The translations under genes were made by a program, and so were the position numbers. The notes below the pieces were generated by a model. It saw nothing but the letters and a program-made list of their open reading frames with translations, was not told the DNA's origin and ran no database searches. DNA of 64,000 bases from Vanessa cardui (lineage: Eukaryota > Arthropoda > Insecta > Lepidoptera > Nymphalidae), in contig NC_061126.1 of assembly GCF_905220365.1 (NCBI RefSeq), forward strand, positions 4,092,001 to 4,156,000, written 5' to 3'. Positions within the stretch are counted from its first letter, which is position 1. Every line of letters begins with the position of its first letter. This document shows, piece after piece, positions 1-9,929 of this stretch.

Positions 1-3000
1 AATTGGAAGAGATTATCTATCACAAAATTGTTCATTTATTTATCTTCATAATTGCCCGTAAGACAAAGCATAATTATAATAAAGCTGAAGATTTTAATTA
101 CTTACAAACATCAAACGCGGGAGACCTTTGCTATGTTGTGTACGCCTTGTAATTTCCATAAACGATAAATAAGTACGGTTTCAACTGCAGGTAAAAGTTA
201 ATTAGGTCGGGAACGCGATGCGGGTTATAAATCACAATCAATCGCTGTCAGTGTTGTTATTTCGGCAGTGGAAGAGAAAACAGGCTTATCTTTTGCATTT
301 ATCGTAACCCGATTTTTAAATTAGCTTAGCGATGCGTCATGTGGCTGTATCAGTTGCTTCTATTATCACGAAATTTAGTTTACTTGGAAGGATACTTTGT
401 CGTGATCGATGTTCTTTGATGAAATGATATTTCAACGACGATTGTTACTGAAATTTCATAATTTTAAAACTTAGTTCTAAGTCTGCAACAAAATAATAAA
501 GTATTCGGGTTTATAAATAACGAAAGCATATAATTGAAACCAATTTTGTTTGTTCTATAATTTCTTTTTGTTTTCTTTATTTGAAATCTAAGTAATGACT
601 CTGGTCACTTGCGTTTTACTTTTGGCCCTTAGTCATAAGTTGATAGGCCCTGCCATAACCAGAGTCGGTTTCAAAGGTGGAGACCCTGAGGCCGCAAAGT
701 AGTGGAGGCTCTTTTAATATTATGAAGTAATTATAATGTTTCAATTTTAGTCAGTAAGCTGTAATCTATTTACTTGTATCAGTAAATTTTAAAACAGTAA
801 ATAAAGTAAACATTATTTGACAATGTCTTGATCTGTTAAGTCGTCGGAATCAAAGCTATGGCCCAAAGGCCCCTGCGCTAAATCTGATCCTGTCCATTGC
901 ATGGGTGGGTTGATGAAAGTCGTAGTTGTTTTATTGTCATATCAGTCATATTTATCAAATGACATATTCATGACATAATCAAAAGGAAACCGTATGGAGT
1001 TTCTTACTATGTAAACATGAACTATTGATAACAAAACTAGAAATGACATATATTTTAATTGCTACAAGTTAAAAAAAGTTAGCCAATTTGAAATGGTATA
1101 AACATTTCAAGCTTTGTATCAAGGATCGTTCATTTAGGAGTTAAATTAAGCGAGAGAATGTTCAATCCGAACGAATATAACTCAATGATTCTCATGCCGC
1201 ATGTTCGGATATAAACGTTTTTCAGTTAATTAGAGATGATCACTCTGATATGTGTGTGAGTAAATTGAATAGAATTATTAAACGCTTTCCAAATAATTTT
1301 ATCAATCGCATCAATGATGTTGATTGTAATTTATGAAGGTTATGAGAGCTCATAATTGTCCACTGCTGGGTAAATGGCCATTTTTCCTATTTTCTTAGAA
1401 TGATTAGAAGTTATTCCACCATAATGTTTCAGTGGAGGTAAGTATCACATTTTAATACTACATTTTACTATTAAGTATTTATCAGGTATTTGATAGACAC
1501 ATAAAAGAATCAGCCTGTAAATGTCACATTGCTGGGCAAAAACCTTTTTCCGGTTTTTTTTTTTTGTTTTTTGAGGTTAAAGTTTGGAACCCACATCACG
1601 CTGTTCCGCTGTGGATACACATGTAGCAGATTTAATTGAAATAAGACATATTCAGGTGTCCTCACTAATTCCTTTTCAGCAGTTCTATTGAAAACACATA
1701 TAACAAATGAAACCGCTAAACGATTCTAGTTGTTTAAATTCATCACAAGATAAATAATCTTTGAATACACTACATGCTGTAATGTTGGAAACTTAAACTT
1801 CATAATCTGTACGTTTTACTTCTCTAAACTAATTTTAACGCGCAAATAGTATTTATTTATTATATTTTCTACTTTTACTTAGCGCGACGTTAAGAATTTA
1901 ATGAGATAGGACTGATTTCAGAAGGTGAAGTAAATGGGAGCGTTGAGGCCCTGGGAGAGGGCTGTATCACTTGGTAGTTAGTTTGTCGTTTCGTCTAATA
2001 TTCACATTTAATATAATATAGTTGTTCCGATTTTTTAAATATTATTATAACGCTTAGAATGCGAAGACGATGTTTAAATTACTTTTTGAACTCATTTGAG
2101 ATTTGTAATCAAATTCAAAAAAGTAACATACTCCTTTTCTTGGCTATATAATTATTTGTATTTTTATTCAGAAACCTTCACTGACAAAATACTTGGTGGT
2201 CAAGCTTTGTGGTATCTCAACGTACTCACATTAAGTATTCTATCGCCAAACAGCTATACTTTGTGTGATTTGTTCCGCTCAGTGCAACAACAGGGATAAC
2301 ATAAGGGACGTCCTATCTTAGCTCTCAAAATTGGTGGCTCTTCGTTATTGGTTAGCATTTCTTACAGTATAAATCTCTGTATCTATTTGTGTTGACCATT
2401 AGTCAGCATGTTTGTCTATCTGTCATAATTTATGTATATAAGTTGAAAAGTGGTCGTGTAGAATGGTGGCAAAGATACTAAATAACAAAACGTATTATCA
2501 GCGGCTTTTGCGAATGATTTAGCTTTAAGTATAAAAAATACATTGATTTGATAATATAAATCGTTTATTGTGTTAAAGATAAGACCACATTAATTTCATC
2601 CATAAATAAAATACCATATATAATGTATTATTTGCTAATATATCACGAATGATAAGAGAAAAGCCCCTGAGTTATCAAACATCTGTAGTGGGCGAATATC
2701 CTTAGTGTAAATAGAGCGTTTTGTAGAATTTTATTTTACTTGAAATAAAAGTAGCTATTGCTCAGGGCACGTGATAGAAGTAAAGCCTTTTCCCTAGGCT
2801 TTATTTTGAGCTTTATAACAAATACTTTAGCTACTGACATACATAAATTATGCTATGTGTTGTGAGTTACTTTCAGGGGCGATATTTTATATAAATTTAA
2901 TTTTTTTAGATTGACGTGGTTTTTTTGCTAAAATCTACTGGTAATTCCGAGTAAGTGGTAGCTTTTTCACATTTAATATAATTCTGTGAAATGACGATTC

Positions 3001-3690
3001 CAAAGTTCCTGTAAACAATTTATGAATAAAATATATTTTCATTTTGAGCAACGGATTGATCGACAGACACTTTCGATTGTTTTTCATTTAACATAACATG
3101 CAGGTTTCCTGACGACATTTTCTTCAACGCTGGACAAGAGATATCGTATAAATAGATATTAAGACATGAAAATTGCATGGCGCTTACCCAGTGAGGATAA
3201 TACAAATAAACATACATATAGTAACCTTAGTAACGATGGCGAGTTTTTTATACATTTATCGTACATATGTTTCTTATTAGAGTTTAATTTCATTTAGTTT
3301 ACTTTATTTTTATTATTATTTAAGTGAAAGTTTGTTAGTAACTTATTATCATTGTAAATAAATATAATAAATTTGGTATTTAAAACAGAATTTAGAAAGT
3401 TAAAAAAAAATTTTCGTGATAAGGCACACGAGAGTTTATTAATTATAATTTTAAGGGATCTTAAAAAATTACCTACGTACTTATGTATACTTTGAATTCA
3501 GCATTAGATAGCTATTATAACTAAATATTGTCGTATTTTTTTATTGATATAAAGTAACACCCATCACTCTTTTCTTTGATTAACAACAAAAACGAAAACC
3601 GCGAGATATTCTCTAACACTTTCAGATAGAGTCAAAACAGACCCAAGACTACTAATACGGGTACTTTTCGCAAAACAACGAGCGTTTTCG
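1..3690. other. Gene-free AT-rich stretch with decayed repeats
   Basis: I see no supportable gene. The only open frames are short, AT-rich and without recognisable motifs. An inverted pair (GACTCTGGT near 598, ACCAGAGTC near 657) and decayed SINE pieces near 1350-1445 and 1511-1682 are the only structure noticed. Confidence 0.6.
1511..1682 (-). repeat. Decayed Metulj-like SINE fragment
   Basis: Read on the minus strand, this is a diverged copy of the 3' body of the tRNA-derived SINE seen intact at 44541-44842. Matching landmarks are the CTGCTGGG motif near 1530, the TTTGGAAC and CACGCTGTTCC block near 1585-1610 and the ACACATGTAGCAGA block near 1616-1630. The tRNA-like head is missing. Confidence 0.55.
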
Positions 3691-3699
3691 TGAGCGTTT

Positions 3700-3975
3700 G
3701 AGTCGAGATGGCCCATTGGTTAGAATGCGTGCATCTTAACCGATGGTTGCGGGTTCGAACCCAGGCTCGCACCGCTGAATATTCATGTGCTTAATTTGTG
3801 TTTATAATTCATCTTGTGCTCGGCGGTGAAGGAAAACATCAGAAACCTGCATGTGTCTAATTTCATTCAAATTCTGCCACACGTGTATTCCACAATTGAT
3901 ACGGCGCGGTGGAATATGTTCCAAACCTTCTCCTCAAAGAGAGAGGAGGCCCATCAGTGGGAAATTTACTATATT
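3700..3975 (+). repeat. tRNA-derived SINE, Metulj-like (full head)
   Basis: The element starts with GAGTCGAGATGGCCC. It has an A-box-like TGGCCCATTGG and a B box GGTTCGAACCC near 3752-3762, then the body with CGGCGGTGAAGGAAAA, a CATGTGTCTAATTTC block and a 3' block (CCTTCTCCTCAAAG...GGGAAATTTAC). The same order recurs at 20012, 34706 (minus) and 44541. Transcription would be by RNA polymerase III from the internal boxes. The Metulj name is from memory of butterfly SINEs. Confidence 0.75.
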
Positions 3976-4259
3976 GATGATGAATGAGCGTTTTAATTAA
4001 TCGATAATTTCTTAAAAAATAAAGTCGATACCTTTGGAATTGTGATTAAACTTTGTCAATTATAGAATTCATAAGATACAAAGCTAAATATGGAAACTAC
4101 TAAATGATATAACTGGTTATATCATTCATATAATTAATATAGCTCTCGTATTTAGGCGTGGAAATGAAAATAAAATGTATCTTAAAAGTTTTTATTTCAT
4201 AAATTATTTTGCTTAATGATACTTAAGATACTAAATTTAGTTTTATGTTTAAAGTATTT

Positions 4260-4738
4260 CTAAAAGTTCGAGCACACGCAGACTCTGTTGGCGTTGCAGC
4301 GCCCGTATCTGTAGTTCAGCGCCCAGCACACGCGCTGACACATGGCGGCCGTGCAGACCAGGTTGCTACGCGGTGCATCCAGCAATGCACTAATCGGACT
4401 AATTACCTTTGGGAAGATATCAGGATTCTGAATGAAGAGGATATCTGAAACAATATTTATAATAGTATGATATTGCATCCAGCATTGAACTGACCGGTGT
4501 AAGTATCATCGGAAACATAGGTTCATTATGAATAGAACATCTGTAATATAAATATGTTGTTGTATTAAAAGTACATTTAAAAAAAGGATTTGGCATAAAT
4601 ATACAAAATATTATTACCTATTTAATCTGCAAGAATGCAAGACTTACCGGGTCGTTCTTTTTCATCACCCCAAACCGATTGGGCTACCAACAGAGCGGCC
4701 AAAACACCAACAATGATAGGAAATATTTTAAAGCCCAT
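4260..4738 (-). CDS. D1: six-cysteine defensin-like secreted peptide precursor (subfamily A)
   Basis: Two exons, 4738-4648 (91 nt) and 4444-4260 (185 nt, TAG stop), are joined by a 203-nt GT-AG phase-1 intron with the split codon GAT. They give 91 residues. Residues 1-24 are a hydrophobic signal peptide starting MGFKIFPIIVG. Residues 25-56 are an acidic then neutral propeptide ending in APR, and residues 57-91 are the cationic peptide SNLVCTAAMCQ...VCVCSNF. Exon 1 is the most divergent of subfamily A (DEKERP instead of EENERP). The intron holds a truncated second copy of exon 2 (4475-4540), so the gene seems to be a recombination product. The function is inferred: an antimicrobial or other secreted CS-alpha-beta peptide. 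Confidence 0.88.
4475..4540 (-). pseudogene. Truncated extra exon 2 inside the D1 intron
   Basis: Immediately after a minus-strand acceptor-like TATTACAG, the sequence reads D-V-L-F-I-x-N and, after a short deletion, P-M-I-L-T-P-V-S-S-M-L-D-A. This is the first third of exon 2 in subfamily C style. It stops at GGATGC, before the cysteine core, and joins directly to the intron end that in D4 precedes the true exon 2. It lies between D1 exon 1 and its functional exon 2. Confidence 0.72.
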
Positions 4739-4793
4739 CGCTTCAGTTAGTTTAGAATTTCAATAGTAATGTAAATCTTCCAAGTAATGTCTA

Positions 4794-4821
4794 GTATTTA
4801 TATGAAAATATGTAGAGATAA
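4794..4821 (-). promoter_or_regulatory. D1 core promoter: TATAAATAC with upstream AGATAA
   Basis: On the minus strand TATAAATAC (4802-4794) starts 64 bp before the ATG. A TTATCT (GATA-type, AGATAA at 4816-4821 on the plus strand) lies just upstream. Confidence 0.65.
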
Positions 4822-5085
4822 TACAAATATGTTTTGGTTTAATTTCCACTAACATTGTTATTTTGATTTTATCGGTAATTTAGAATCGTTCTGATTGGGT
4901 GATAATTAGGGCTAGAGAGATAATATTTTGCGAGCACAAATTACTATTTAAATACTTTATATAAACCGGATAAAACTGGATATATATTAAAGTCAATACA
5001 GTACTAAAAACAGAATAACTGTACATAAAAAAAAAATTATAAATCTATAATACATTATTGTTTCATAGTAAGTCGTACCATTGTT

Positions 5086-5125
5086 TTTCAACCGACTTCC
5101 AAAAGGAGGAGGTTATCAATTCGTC

Positions 5126-5156
<31 letters not shown>

Positions 5157-6790
5157 CTTTTATGTTTGTTACCTCATAACTTTTCACTGGGTGGACCGAT
5201 TTTGATAATTTTTTTTTTGTTTGAAAGGTAGTGCTTCCCGTGGGGTCCCATTTTTTTTATTTTTTTTTCTGATGATGGTATCCATGTGAAAACGACATAA
5301 GTCTTAAATTTGCATTATGTATATGCGCGACAAATAGGTGAATAACTGAAAATCACGTTAACCAATTTTAATAATTCTTTTTTTATTATAAAATATATAC
5401 TTCAAGGGTTATTTGGTGAAAGTTTGGTAAGGTTCTGAGCACAGGGTCCATGACAAAGTAACGGAACGGAAGGGAACGGAACAATTCTGAGGAGCACGTT
5501 AGCGATACTCGGTCGAATCTTTTATTTATAGGTTATTTGGATATTTGAGTCACCTTCCGTAATGTGGTTATGTTTATGTAATAATCATAGTCGAATATTA
5601 TAATTAACTAGCTACCCACCCCGGCTTCGCACGGGTGCAATACTGATACTAAATATACTACAGAATTTGTTTATATACGACATCACATCGCAAACTTCTA
5701 AAATTATCAGTGTTTCTTTACTATATTGTTCATGTATTATATACACAAACCTTCCCCTTGAATCACACTATCTTTTAAAAAAAACCGCATCAAAATCCGT
5801 TGCGAAGATTTAAAGATATAGGGACAGAGAAAGCGACTTTGTTTTATACTATGTAGTGATGGAACTCCTATACGGCTCGCAGTTAGGGTGCGATATGGGG
5901 CAGAATTTCTTACTATCTTTAATCAAATTTTGTGTATGTGATGTGATGTCATATGGTGTACGAAATATAGTTGGTCTTTTTCAAAGTTTTTTTGCTGAGT
6001 TCGATTACAGCTCTTTCGAGGGATCCTTGTAGTTTACGCCGCGTGACGTATTAAATCCGCATTTTCGAAAGTCTATTTTTGCTTTATTCGCAAGTTTCCT
6101 TTGAAATTGTCCTCGAAGTAGTTTCTGACTCATATAAACGGAACGCTTAATCTATCCATATTAAAAAAAAATAGTTAGTCAACATCAGCTTCACTTAAAA
6201 TCAAAAAATAAATAAAATTTTAACAAAAAGAAAAACCGACTTCAAACAAAACACTATTTTAAAACAAATGAATATGCACGAAAAAGTAATAAAAATAATT
6301 GCGTATTCAACATATTTTTTAGAGTCTTCCTAAGTTAAATGAAATGAAAAATATTAGACTACTTAAAAGTCGATTAACGATTATATCATGTAGTTATAAT
6401 TATTGTTATATTTGGAGTCGGTGTCAGCCAATAAAACCCTACAGTATATCTATCAAAAAAACAATACGAGAATACTTTAACAAATATGTTTTTTACAAAT
6501 TACCTTTTACACAATAATGTACTGGATCAATCAAGGGGCTCGTATCGCTTCTTTCTTTTGATTGTTGGGGCAAGGGCACCGTGGCTGACACCGGCTCCAA
6601 ATATATCAATAACTATAACTACATGATATAATCGTTAATCGACTTTTAAGTAGTCTAATATTTTTCATTTCATTTAACTTAGGAAGACTCTAAAAAATAT
6701 GTTGAATACGCAATTATTTTTATTACTTTTTCGTGCATATTCATTTGTTTTAAAATAGTGTTTTGTTTGAAGTCGGTTTTTCTTTTTGTT
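5086..6790 (+). repeat. Interspersed repeat family X, copy A
   Basis: A ~1.7 kb non-coding repeat starts CAACCGACTTCCAAAAGG and ends GAAGTCGGTTTTTC, so its outermost ends are short inverted repeats. It holds a long poly-T run near 5130-5156, a Helitron-like insert (5608-5859) and, at its right end, two ~200-bp arms in inverted orientation (about 6229-6424 and 6578-6785) that could form a long foldback. Copy B is at 25213-26915 and an inverted, shorter copy C at 59221-60556. Confidence 0.75.
5608..5859 (-). mobile_element. Small non-autonomous Helitron-like element
   Basis: On the minus strand it starts TCACTACATAGTATAAAAC and ends with a GC-rich hairpin (GTGCGAAGCCGGGGTGGG) followed by TAGCTAG. 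The flanks are A on the 5' side and T on the 3' side. TC...CTAG between A and T are the hallmarks of Helitrons. It has no coding capacity (252 bp). It sits inside family X and is also present in the other two copies. Confidence 0.65.
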
Positions 6791-7700
6791 AAAATTTTAT
6801 TTATATTATTTCAATATGTACTTATGTTATCCTTAATTCTACAATTTGATTTAAATGAATATTTATTTAATTTTATTATCTTTAATTTAATAATAATAGG
6901 AATTTAAAAAAAAACAGAATACGAAGTAAGTTTATAAAACGATATTTTATATACAAATCATTTTTATAGACTATATACGTGTTCGACTACATAAATACAC
7001 ATTATCTATATACATGTTCGAATTCCATTGTAGTCGAGTCAGCTGAAGTCTTGGTGTACACCCACAAAATTTGAATGGTAGTAAATAAAACAAATGAGCC
7101 GGTAATAGCCCATACTTTAAATAAATGTATAAATGTATAATTAGTACAATAAATGTATAATTATTCATCCGGTCATATTGAAGGGTTTTTTAACTTGTTT
7201 TAAAATTGAACGCAGTAGTAGCTAGCTAGGGAGCTCGTGTAGCATATTTTATGAGAGACACTTAAACACGTCAACATAGTCCGAGGGAGAATTGCTAGTC
7301 CAGGAACTCTCTTGGTAAGCACTAACAAAACAATATGTACAGGACAAAATATATGGAGGATTATTTATTCTTATTTATTTTACAGAAATACATAAAGACT
7401 ACATAATGTAAGCAAAAGAAATTGTCTCCAATAGATACGATTAAAAAAGAAATATATAGGGATATATATAAGTTTGTACAAACATATACATTACCAAAAT
7501 GTATATAAAAAGTGCATGTATTGAATCATTAGTTTTCAGAATAAATTAAATTTAAAGCTTAATTTTGATATTCAACCGTGGGTAATTTGGAAATGATGTT
7601 TATCTTTAAGATTTATCGATATTGTACTGAATAATAACTAAATCTGTGTCATCGATATGACACATCCACAAAAACAACTGTTTAGGATTAATTATGAGGT
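6791..7700. other. AT-rich intergenic stretch
   Basis: No gene or clear repeat was recognised between family X copy A and the D2 promoter. Confidence 0.5.
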
Positions 7701-7710
7701 TTTATACCCT

Positions 7711-7737
7711 TTATCTTTAGCGATTGTGTATAAATAC
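7711..7737 (+). promoter_or_regulatory. D2 core promoter
   Basis: TTATCTTTAGCGATTG is followed by TATAAATAC at 7729-7737, whose first base is 62 bp before the ATG at 7791. The block from TTATCT to the ATG is nearly identical to that of D4 in the opposite orientation. Confidence 0.7.
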
Positions 7738-7790
7738 GTTCGCTGTCACGACAGGAATAACAATTCAAAAGCGAAGTCAAAGTAAGCATC

Positions 7791-8152
7791 ATGGCTGTTA
7801 AAATTTTAACCTTCTTTGTCAGTGTGCTGGCAGCTTTATTACTAGTACAGTTCGTTTCATCTGAAGAAAATGAAAGGCCTGGTAAGCTTGAACCTTTATC
7901 TTTCTTCTATAACATTTAGATATCAAAAAAGAAATTGAATATCATACTATTGTGAATATTGTTTCAGATATTCTCTTCATTCAGAATCCTGATACCTTCC
8001 CAAAGGTGATTAGCCCGAGTAGGGCATTGCTGGATGCGCCGCGTAACAACCTGGTCTGCACGGCCGCCATGTGTCAGCGCGTGTGCTGGGCGCTGAACTA
8101 CAGATACGGTCGCTGCAACGCCAACAGAGTCTGTGTGTGCTCGAACTTTTAA
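7791..8152 (+). CDS. D2: six-cysteine defensin-like secreted peptide precursor (subfamily A)
   Basis: Exons 7791-7881 and 7968-8152 (TAA) flank an 86-nt GT-AG intron and give 91 residues. The signal peptide MAVKILTFFVSVLAALLLVQ is followed by the acidic EENERPD segment, a propeptide ILFIQNPDTFPKVISP and, after APR, the peptide at residues 57-91. Cysteines in the peptide lie at 5, 10, 14, 24, 30 and 32 (C-x4-C-x3-C-x9-C-x5-C-x-C). G22-R23-C24 is the gamma-core, and there are four Arg and no acidic residue. This pattern is the CS-alpha-beta fold (expected pairs 1-4, 2-5, 3-6). Known insect defensins usually have a longer loop between Cys1 and Cys2. D4 is its near-copy 8.5 kb away in inverted orientation. 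Confidence 0.9.
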
Positions 8153-8492
8153 TGTTATACGTTCCTTACATTATTATTTTTTATTAATGTGTAAAATGTT
8201 TTCTGTGATATAAATCATTTTAAGTACAAACAAAAGCTTTTAATTCATTCCTAATTAAAATTTTTGACATAGTATAAAACATAATCTTTTTATTTTGTTA
8301 TAAAAATATTACATCTTATGTTTCCATATTTATAAATGATTAGCACAGTATTTTTTACACGGTTTTAACTGTGAGTTTAAGAAATCTAAAATTTTGTCTC
8401 ATGATTAAAACATCTACCTATCTACCGTGATATAAATATTTATGACTGGTTTTCGGCAGCAACTTTACGGTCACAGATGAAGTGGGGCGACC

Positions 8493-8503
8493 AGTATTAG
8501 GTC
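8493..8503. repeat. Candidate LINE target-site duplication, left copy
   Basis: AGTATTAGGTC occurs here and again at 13304-13314, directly after the poly-A tail of the LINE. It probably marks the original insertion site of the composite retroelement block between them. Confidence 0.5.
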
Positions 8504-9265
8504 AAAAATCAAAAACAAAATACACTTTATTCAAGTAAGCCTACATATACAAGCACTTTTAAGTCCTCGTTTAATAAACTATGATAAGCGAACCTACCAC
8601 TCCCCACTTGAGTCGCTGGGTCGAGAGGAAGCACTGTCGTACAGAATGACGCAGGTACTTACCGGACACGGATGCTTCGGTAAGTACCTGCACGGGATAG
8701 CGCGGCGGGAGGAGTCACCCTCCTGCCACGAGTGTGGTGCGCCAGTGGACACGGCGACACCCTGTACGAGTGTGCTGCGTGGGGGCCCCATTGGCACATC
8801 CTTGCGGCGACTATGGGCGGAGACCTCTCGCTACCGAGCGTTATCAACACCATGCTCGGTAGCGAGGTGTGCTGGTCAGAGATGCGCTCCTTCTGCGAAA
8901 GTGTCATGTCGCAGAAGGAAGCAGCGGAGCGGGAGCGGGAAAAAAATGCCGCCGCTGACTCGCAGAAGACGACCGGGGAGAAGGAAAAGGCGCTACGCGC
9001 ATCTTTTCCCTCCGCCTCAATAGGCGCCGTAGGGACCAGGGGGGGTCCCAGTACCCTGGTAAACCCGGTGTGCTTGGGCGCACTCAGCGTTCAGGGCTCC
9101 GGGGAGTCCCACACCCCCCCCCCCCACTTTCCATCAAGTGGGGGAAGCGAGTAAAGCGTTTTTCCGGCGTAATAAAAAAAAAAAAGCGAACCTACCACCG
9201 GTTCAGAATGCAGATTGTATTTAGAAGAGCCGGCAAGAAACACAGTAGTTAATCTGTTTCAACGA
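8504..9265 (+). repeat. SINE-like repeat split by an R1 fragment
   Basis: The left part (8504-8600, with CTTTATTCAAGTAAGCC and TACAAGCACTTTTAAGTC) and the right part (9184-9265, with ACCGGTTCAGAATGC and GCCGGCAAGAAACACAGTAG) are the two halves of a repeat also seen at 63421-63600 and, in pieces, at 15286-15345 and 51541-51690. The R1 fragment lies between them with a 15-bp target duplication. Confidence 0.65.
8601..9183 (+). mobile_element. 5'-truncated R1-clade LINE (3' end only)
   Basis: The interrupted reading frames encode the C-terminus of an R1-type ORF2: a LTGHGCFGKYLHGIARRE segment followed by a zinc-knuckle-like C-H-E-C-G and, after a frame change, T-L-Y-E-C-A-A-W (pattern C-x2-C...C). 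The tail is rich in QKEAAERERE. It ends in a poly-A run at 9173-9183. AAGCGAACCTACCAC at 8586-8600 is repeated at 9184-9198 as a target duplication. The fragment is not functional. The R1-clade call rests on protein similarity known to me. Confidence 0.75.
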
Positions 9266-9287
9266 AAACTGTTTAAGTAGAATTATA

Positions 9288-9450
9288 TATGTTTTACTTG
9301 GTGGTAGGGCTTTGTGCAAGCCCGCCTGGGTAGGTACCACCTACTTATTATATACTCTACCGCTAAACAGCAGTACGCATCATTGTTGTGTTCCGGTTTG
9401 AAGGGTGAGTGAGCTATTGTGACTACAGGCACAAGGGACACAGCAAAACG
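9288..9450 (+). repeat. SINE type 2 fragment
   Basis: It begins TACTTGGTGGTAGGGCTTTG and includes CAAGCCCGCCTGGGTAGG, a diverged CTACCGCTAAACAGCAGTAC and GGTTTGAAGGGTGAGTGAG. This is the first half of the short retroposon seen complete at 24402-24692 (minus) and 46095-46388 (plus). Confidence 0.65.
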
Positions 9451-9929
9451 AAAAAGAAAACGTGTAAACGCGTGGTAATTGATTAGACCAATGAGCGCGC
9501 GTCGTGCTAGATGATCGTTAGATAGTACTAAAACATTTCCCGAGATAGTATCATTTTGTACCTTCTTTGCTCCTTCTCCCCTCATTCTTACTTTTCTGTA
9601 GGTTTCGGTATTCTTTGATGTGCTATTGTAGAAAAGAAACGATTGTTGAGTTTTAAATGGTATCCCTTAGGGGCGCTATTTACTTCAAATGTACTCAATT
9701 TTTTTATAATTATCGCTGCCGGTAAAAAGAGTTAGTATAAGAAAGGGGAGAATAGAGGAATGAAAAGGGGCTATCACTCATTGAAAAATACCACTGAGAT
9801 GCGGATTACTGGTTGACCGGGCGCAGAGACCAAATGCTCGACGTCACCTACTCGTTTTGGTTTCCTGGTGTCACTGAATGAAAATGAACAAACTTTTGCG
9901 AAAAAGTTTATTTATTTTCATTCCAAAAG

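Noticed and set aside
8594..9154. Several overlapping frames of 67-140 codons on both strands suggesting a host gene.
   Set aside because: They are pieces of the R1 LINE 3' end, flanked by a target duplication and poly-A.
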